From NCBI GenBank assembly GCA_910575585.1, contig CAJTGF010000017.1, positions 1 to 64,000 on the forward strand: a stretch of DNA of 64,000 nt, given 5' to 3'. The DNA is from Clostridiaceae bacterium. Lineage in GTDB: Bacteria > Bacillota > Clostridia > Lachnospirales > Lachnospiraceae. The position numbers were made by a program, and so were the translations under genes. The notes under the pieces were generated by a model. That model did not search any database, was not told the DNA's origin, and was given only the letters and a program-made list of their open reading frames with translations. Of the stretch, positions 60,999 through 64,000 are shown one piece after another (positions within the stretch are counted from its first letter, which is position 1; each line of letters begins with the position of its first letter).

Positions 60999-62612
60999 CT
61001 ATGATCCCGCCCCATTTTTCTCCAATTCCACACGATACCGGCTCCTTCCGATCTCCACGATATCGCCGCTGGCTACGGATATCTCGCCGTCGATCCTAAC
61101 ATTCTGATATTTTGTCCCATTTTTTGATCCCACATCTTTTATGTAAAGAATCTCCCCCCTAAGGATCAGTTCACAATGCCGTTTCGACACCGTATTATCA
61201 TCCGGAATATTGATGTCATTCCCCATGCGCCCGACACGTACCACATCCGCAATAAGAGCCGTATAGGAAATGCCAGGTTTATCAATATTATGCAAGGTTA
61301 CACAATATTGCTTCTTCTCCCATAAAGGTCTTGCCTCGTCAGGGTCCTCATCCAGATTCAGTCTGGTCTCATCCTCCCAGTTTCCTGACTCCATGGCTTT
61401 TACATCTTGCCCCTGTTCCTTTCTGCCGTCTGCCCCGTTTGTTTCCTCTGCCCTTTTTCGTTTACTCCTGCTCCGCAAGAACCAAAAGGCCAATCCAGCT
61501 CCGATCACTGCCGCCGACACGCCCAGCCCTGGGTACATCCATAAAAAAGTTTCTCCGTTTGCTTTTTCAGAAACAGTCGGCTTTGGCTTACGTTCTTCTG
61601 GGGTAATCGTTGGCAAAGCCTCCGTTACCGTCTCAATCTCCGTCTCCTCCTGACTGTTGGTCCATGCCTTTTCTGTCTCCGGTTCCTTTCCTTCCCCAAA
61701 GGGCATCCGCACAGTGGCTGTCAGCTCAATATCCCCTTGCGGCGTATCCAGCTTCATACGGATATGTCTGCTTCCTCCATCAAAAAGGCTTTCATCCGGC
61801 CGAATCCGTATGCACAAATCGTTCTGATCCTGCAAAAGTCCCTCTATGATCTCTTCACGGGCAATGGTTTCATCTACAAGATAATATTCGGATGACGAAG
61901 CTCTGGCAAAAGAAAACATGGTCTCCAGCTGTTTTGGATTATTCTTTTTCGGAAAGCCGATGGCATACACCGGATAGCTTCCCCTCTCAATCAGTTCCCG
62001 AACCTCTTCATTGGTGTAACCGATGGCTTTATCATCCGCTCCGTCGGCAAATACCACGATTCTGGTCAAAACGCCTGTATCCTCTTTTTCCAGCTGCGTG
62101 ATAACATCATACAGAATATCGCTTAAATACGTATCCTGATCCCAATAAGCAATCCCTTCAATGATGCTTTCTAACATCTCTTTATCGCTGGTAAACGTAC
62201 ACTCATACGTAAGCTGATCGGAAATAGTCCCTATCCTGATCATTTCCCCTTCCATAGCGCCCCACACGACGCCTTTTAACAGGGCCTTTATATCCTCATG
62301 GTTTTTTTCCGGAATGGACTTGGAGTTATCCACCAGAAGAATGGTCCGCATAGGCACCTCCAGAGAATCTATGGTTCCCACCGCCACATCCTCCCTGGGA
62401 CACGCCTGACTGCCGATCTGGAACATGGTGTTTTCCCCCAGTTCAGCAATCCCCCGAAGATAAATATAAATAAATCCGTCCGAAACCACGGCGCTTACCA
62501 CCTTTGCCTCCGCCCCGTATGCCTGCGCGGCCATTGTCAATACGTAAATCCATGTCATAGCCATGCCAGCCAGCAACCGCAGCCGTCTCCATTTCCCCTG
62601 TTTTCTTCCCAT
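60999..62612 (-). CDS. vWA - transmembrane - FHA protein
   Basis: 537 residues from the ATG at 62612, which has aggagg upstream; a longer frame from 62639 starts inside the previous gene. A signal/anchor segment is followed by an outer von Willebrand A domain (MIDAS VDNSKS near residue 95; FADGADD), a Ser/Thr/Glu-rich stalk, a membrane segment at about 356-379, a charged linker with WEDETRLNLDED, and a C-terminal FHA domain (435-537: RVGRMGNDINI, SKRHCEL, KDVGSKNGT), all key phosphothreonine-binding residues present. It links an outside protein-binding domain to an inside phosphopeptide reader, next to a Ser/Thr kinase. Confidence 0.92.
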   Translation of the reverse strand: MGRKQGKWRRLRLLAGMAMTWIYVLTMAAQAYGAEAKVVSAVVSDGFIYIYLRGIAELGENTMFQIGSQACPREDVAVGTIDSLEVPMRTILLVDNSKSIPEKNHEDIKALLKGVVWGAMEGEMIRIGTISDQLTYECTFTSDKEMLESIIEGIAYWDQDTYLSDILYDVITQLEKEDTGVLTRIVVFADGADDKAIGYTNEEVRELIERGSYPVYAIGFPKKNNPKQLETMFSFARASSSEYYLVDETIAREEIIEGLLQDQNDLCIRIRPDESLFDGGSRHIRMKLDTPQGDIELTATVRMPFGEGKEPETEKAWTNSQEETEIETVTEALPTITPEERKPKPTVSEKANGETFLWMYPGLGVSAAVIGAGLAFWFLRSRSKRKRAEETNGADGRKEQGQDVKAMESGNWEDETRLNLDEDPDEARPLWEKKQYCVTLHNIDKPGISYTALIADVVRVGRMGNDINIPDDNTVSKRHCELILRGEILYIKDVGSKNGTKYQNVRIDGEISVASGDIVEIGRSRYRVELEKNGAGS

Positions 62613-62625
62613 TAATCTTCTCCTC

Positions 62626-64000
62626 CTACAGCGGCTCAAAACCTGATGTATCGTGGTACTCCTGCTCTACAAAAACAGAAACATAGGCATTGAATTTCCC
62701 GTCACTGGTGGAAATAACCACTCTGGTGCTGCCTGGCCCCTTTGCCCTGATGGTCCCTCCGCTTACTGTGCAGACAGACGGATCCTCAGCGCTGTAGCGC
62801 AAATTGCCGGCATCGTAGCCGCTTGGGAGCGAGATAACGCTAATCTCCTTTGACTCCCCTCCGGCCAAATGGACAGCCTGGGCGGAAACCCGGATAAATC
62901 CGAATACCAGTTCCTGGAAGTCAAAAACCGTATATTCGTAGGGTTTACGTTCTTCCTCTTCCACCACAGTCTCCACTTTCTTTTCCGTTCCTCTTGTACA
63001 GGCATCCACCAAAACCATATCCTCATAGTGAAAATGTTGCTTGATCTTGCTGCTCTTTGAATCCCATACCACCTTGGACACCTTGGCATTTTTTATAAAG
63101 TCAGTTAAAATACAACCGTCCTCATTAAGCGCCCACCGAAGAGGCACCCACATAAGCAGATCAAGACATGCAGGCTCATCGCCCAGAAAATCCACGTCAA
63201 GGGTTCCTACCGCCACCACGCCGCTGGTAATCTTGGCGTTGACAATCCCTCTGGACAGACAGCAAACCTCCGCCTTAATGGCCGGTTCCACGGTAATGGT
63301 GGCCTTTGCGTAAAGGTCGCAGGCAGCGTTTTGGTTTTCCACGGAGCCTGCAAATCCCCGCCCCTCCTGGTAATTGGCTTTGGCCACAAGATTGGATGAA
63401 TAGGTAAGGGTAACTTCTCCGTCAAACCCCAGATTAACCATAAGCGTAAACTCCGCCGAAACCGGAGTCGTTCCCAAAGGCACGCTTATTTTTCCCAACG
63501 GATACTGCTGGGACGCACGGACATTACTTTTGTAGGAAGCTTTAATCTGATCATCAAAGGATAACGTAGCATCCGCCTTTTTCAGCCCCTTAAAGATCCC
63601 GTAATCAATATCAGCAGTCACTTTGATATCTGAAATCTTGACACTGATGGAAGCGCCGTTTTTAAAGGTCTTATCAAAGGTAACGCTGCCGTTGCTTACT
63701 TTTGCCCCTAAAGGCATCACGCCGCTGCCTTCTTGATTTTGAGGACCATATGCCGCATAACCGGCGCAAATCCCGCCGCTGCCGCCATTGTCCATGGTTA
63801 CCTTAACATCCTCCCACGCCTCCACAAAAACGGTATCCGCCTTAAACGTGCCGCTTACCTGGATCTCCTCAAATACCTCCTCCATGACGGCCTCCTCATA
63901 GATAATGACATCTCCCTCCACAGAACTGACCTTCAGCGCCGCCGCAGGCGCCTCTGTGGTTGGGGGAAGGTAAATTATGTCCCCTTCTTCATAGAAGCTG
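62626..64000 (-). CDS. secreted protein with C-terminal BIG2-like domain (5' end outside window)
   Basis: At least 457 residues; the frame is open to the right edge without a start. Most of it is beta-rich and Gly-poor, with no family I recognise (YAAYGPQNQEGSGVMPLGAK, SDIKVTADIDYGIFKGLKKA). The C-terminal ~70 residues look like a BIG2 Ig-like domain (LAGGESKEISVISLP, CTVSGGTIRAKGPGSTRVVI). It would be extracellular. Its stop overlaps the ribosome site of the vWA-FHA gene, so both are co-transcribed, and it is the likely first or second gene of the cluster. Confidence 0.75.
   Translation of the reverse strand, partial: SFYEEGDIIYLPPTTEAPAAALKVSSVEGDVIIYEEAVMEEVFEEIQVSGTFKADTVFVEAWEDVKVTMDNGGSGGICAGYAAYGPQNQEGSGVMPLGAKVSNGSVTFDKTFKNGASISVKISDIKVTADIDYGIFKGLKKADATLSFDDQIKASYKSNVRASQQYPLGKISVPLGTTPVSAEFTLMVNLGFDGEVTLTYSSNLVAKANYQEGRGFAGSVENQNAACDLYAKATITVEPAIKAEVCCLSRGIVNAKITSGVVAVGTLDVDFLGDEPACLDLLMWVPLRWALNEDGCILTDFIKNAKVSKVVWDSKSSKIKQHFHYEDMVLVDACTRGTEKKVETVVEEEERKPYEYTVFDFQELVFGFIRVSAQAVHLAGGESKEISVISLPSGYDAGNLRYSAEDPSVCTVSGGTIRAKGPGSTRVVISTSDGKFNAYVSVFVEQEYHDTSGFEPL

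Overview
The window looks like a chromosome segment from a Gram-positive anaerobe of the Clostridia, most likely Lachnospiraceae (Clostridium XIVa type). The evidence is a reverse rubrerythrin under a PerR-type regulator, Clostridia-style lipoproteins with wall-binding repeats, a TnpW transposon protein, purine-rich ribosome sites (aggagg) before nearly every gene, and a GC-rich core broken by AT-rich accessory blocks. The family placement is an inference; no rRNA is present.

Layout. 0.3-15.4 kb is an ordered core block on the minus strand: a heterodimeric ABC exporter co-transcribed with a KtrAB potassium system; a CcdA-TlpA fusion leading a ZnuACB zinc importer operon; a HAD phosphatase with a secreted trigger-factor-like isomerase; and an S1-domain protein, small alarmone synthetase (RelQ), a glycerophosphodiesterase that has lost its catalytic HRG motif, and Dtd. 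15.4-18.9 kb is a plus-strand block with a PHP phosphatase, a LysR regulator, PerR and reverse rubrerythrin; the last two share a matching palindromic operator.

18.9-40.3 kb is an accessory region full of scars: a primase-like remnant, an ORF split by a GTAC-flanked palindromic element, an IS66 remnant, HicAB, truncated surface-protein genes, a complete IS66 element, an AT-rich defence block (DUF1016 nuclease, GajA, GajB: a Gabija system), TnpW, a deleted Rpn nuclease, a UvrA tail fragment and an AAA-ATPase/PD-(D/E)XK protein. The two halves of a flavodoxin-type sequence lie on either side of the IS66/Gabija block in the order expected if that block landed in one ancestral gene.

40.3-51.4 kb has three tRNA genes (Thr-CGU, Glu-CUC, Pro-CGG), an IbrB/IbrA pair, an inverted-repeat element, an ECF sigma/anti-sigma pair, a vWA lipoprotein, a MATE gene frameshifted at a G8 tract, a second copy of the GTAC element, a Crp/Fnr-ferredoxin-NapH-like operon, DppA and a shortened nucleotidyltransferase.

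51.5-64 kb is one tightly packed minus-strand cluster and the best candidate for an undescribed system: a secreted BIG2-type protein (cut by the window edge), a vWA-TM-FHA protein, a Ser/Thr kinase with a TM and extracellular TPRs, a tiny membrane protein, a WG-repeat TPR lipoprotein, a TPR membrane protein, a GT61 glycosyltransferase, a polytopic membrane protein, a zinc-ribbon lipoprotein and a TPR protein. It reads as an envelope-sensing phospho-signalling module linked to surface glycan or protein assembly; that role is inferred from domains and gene order only.
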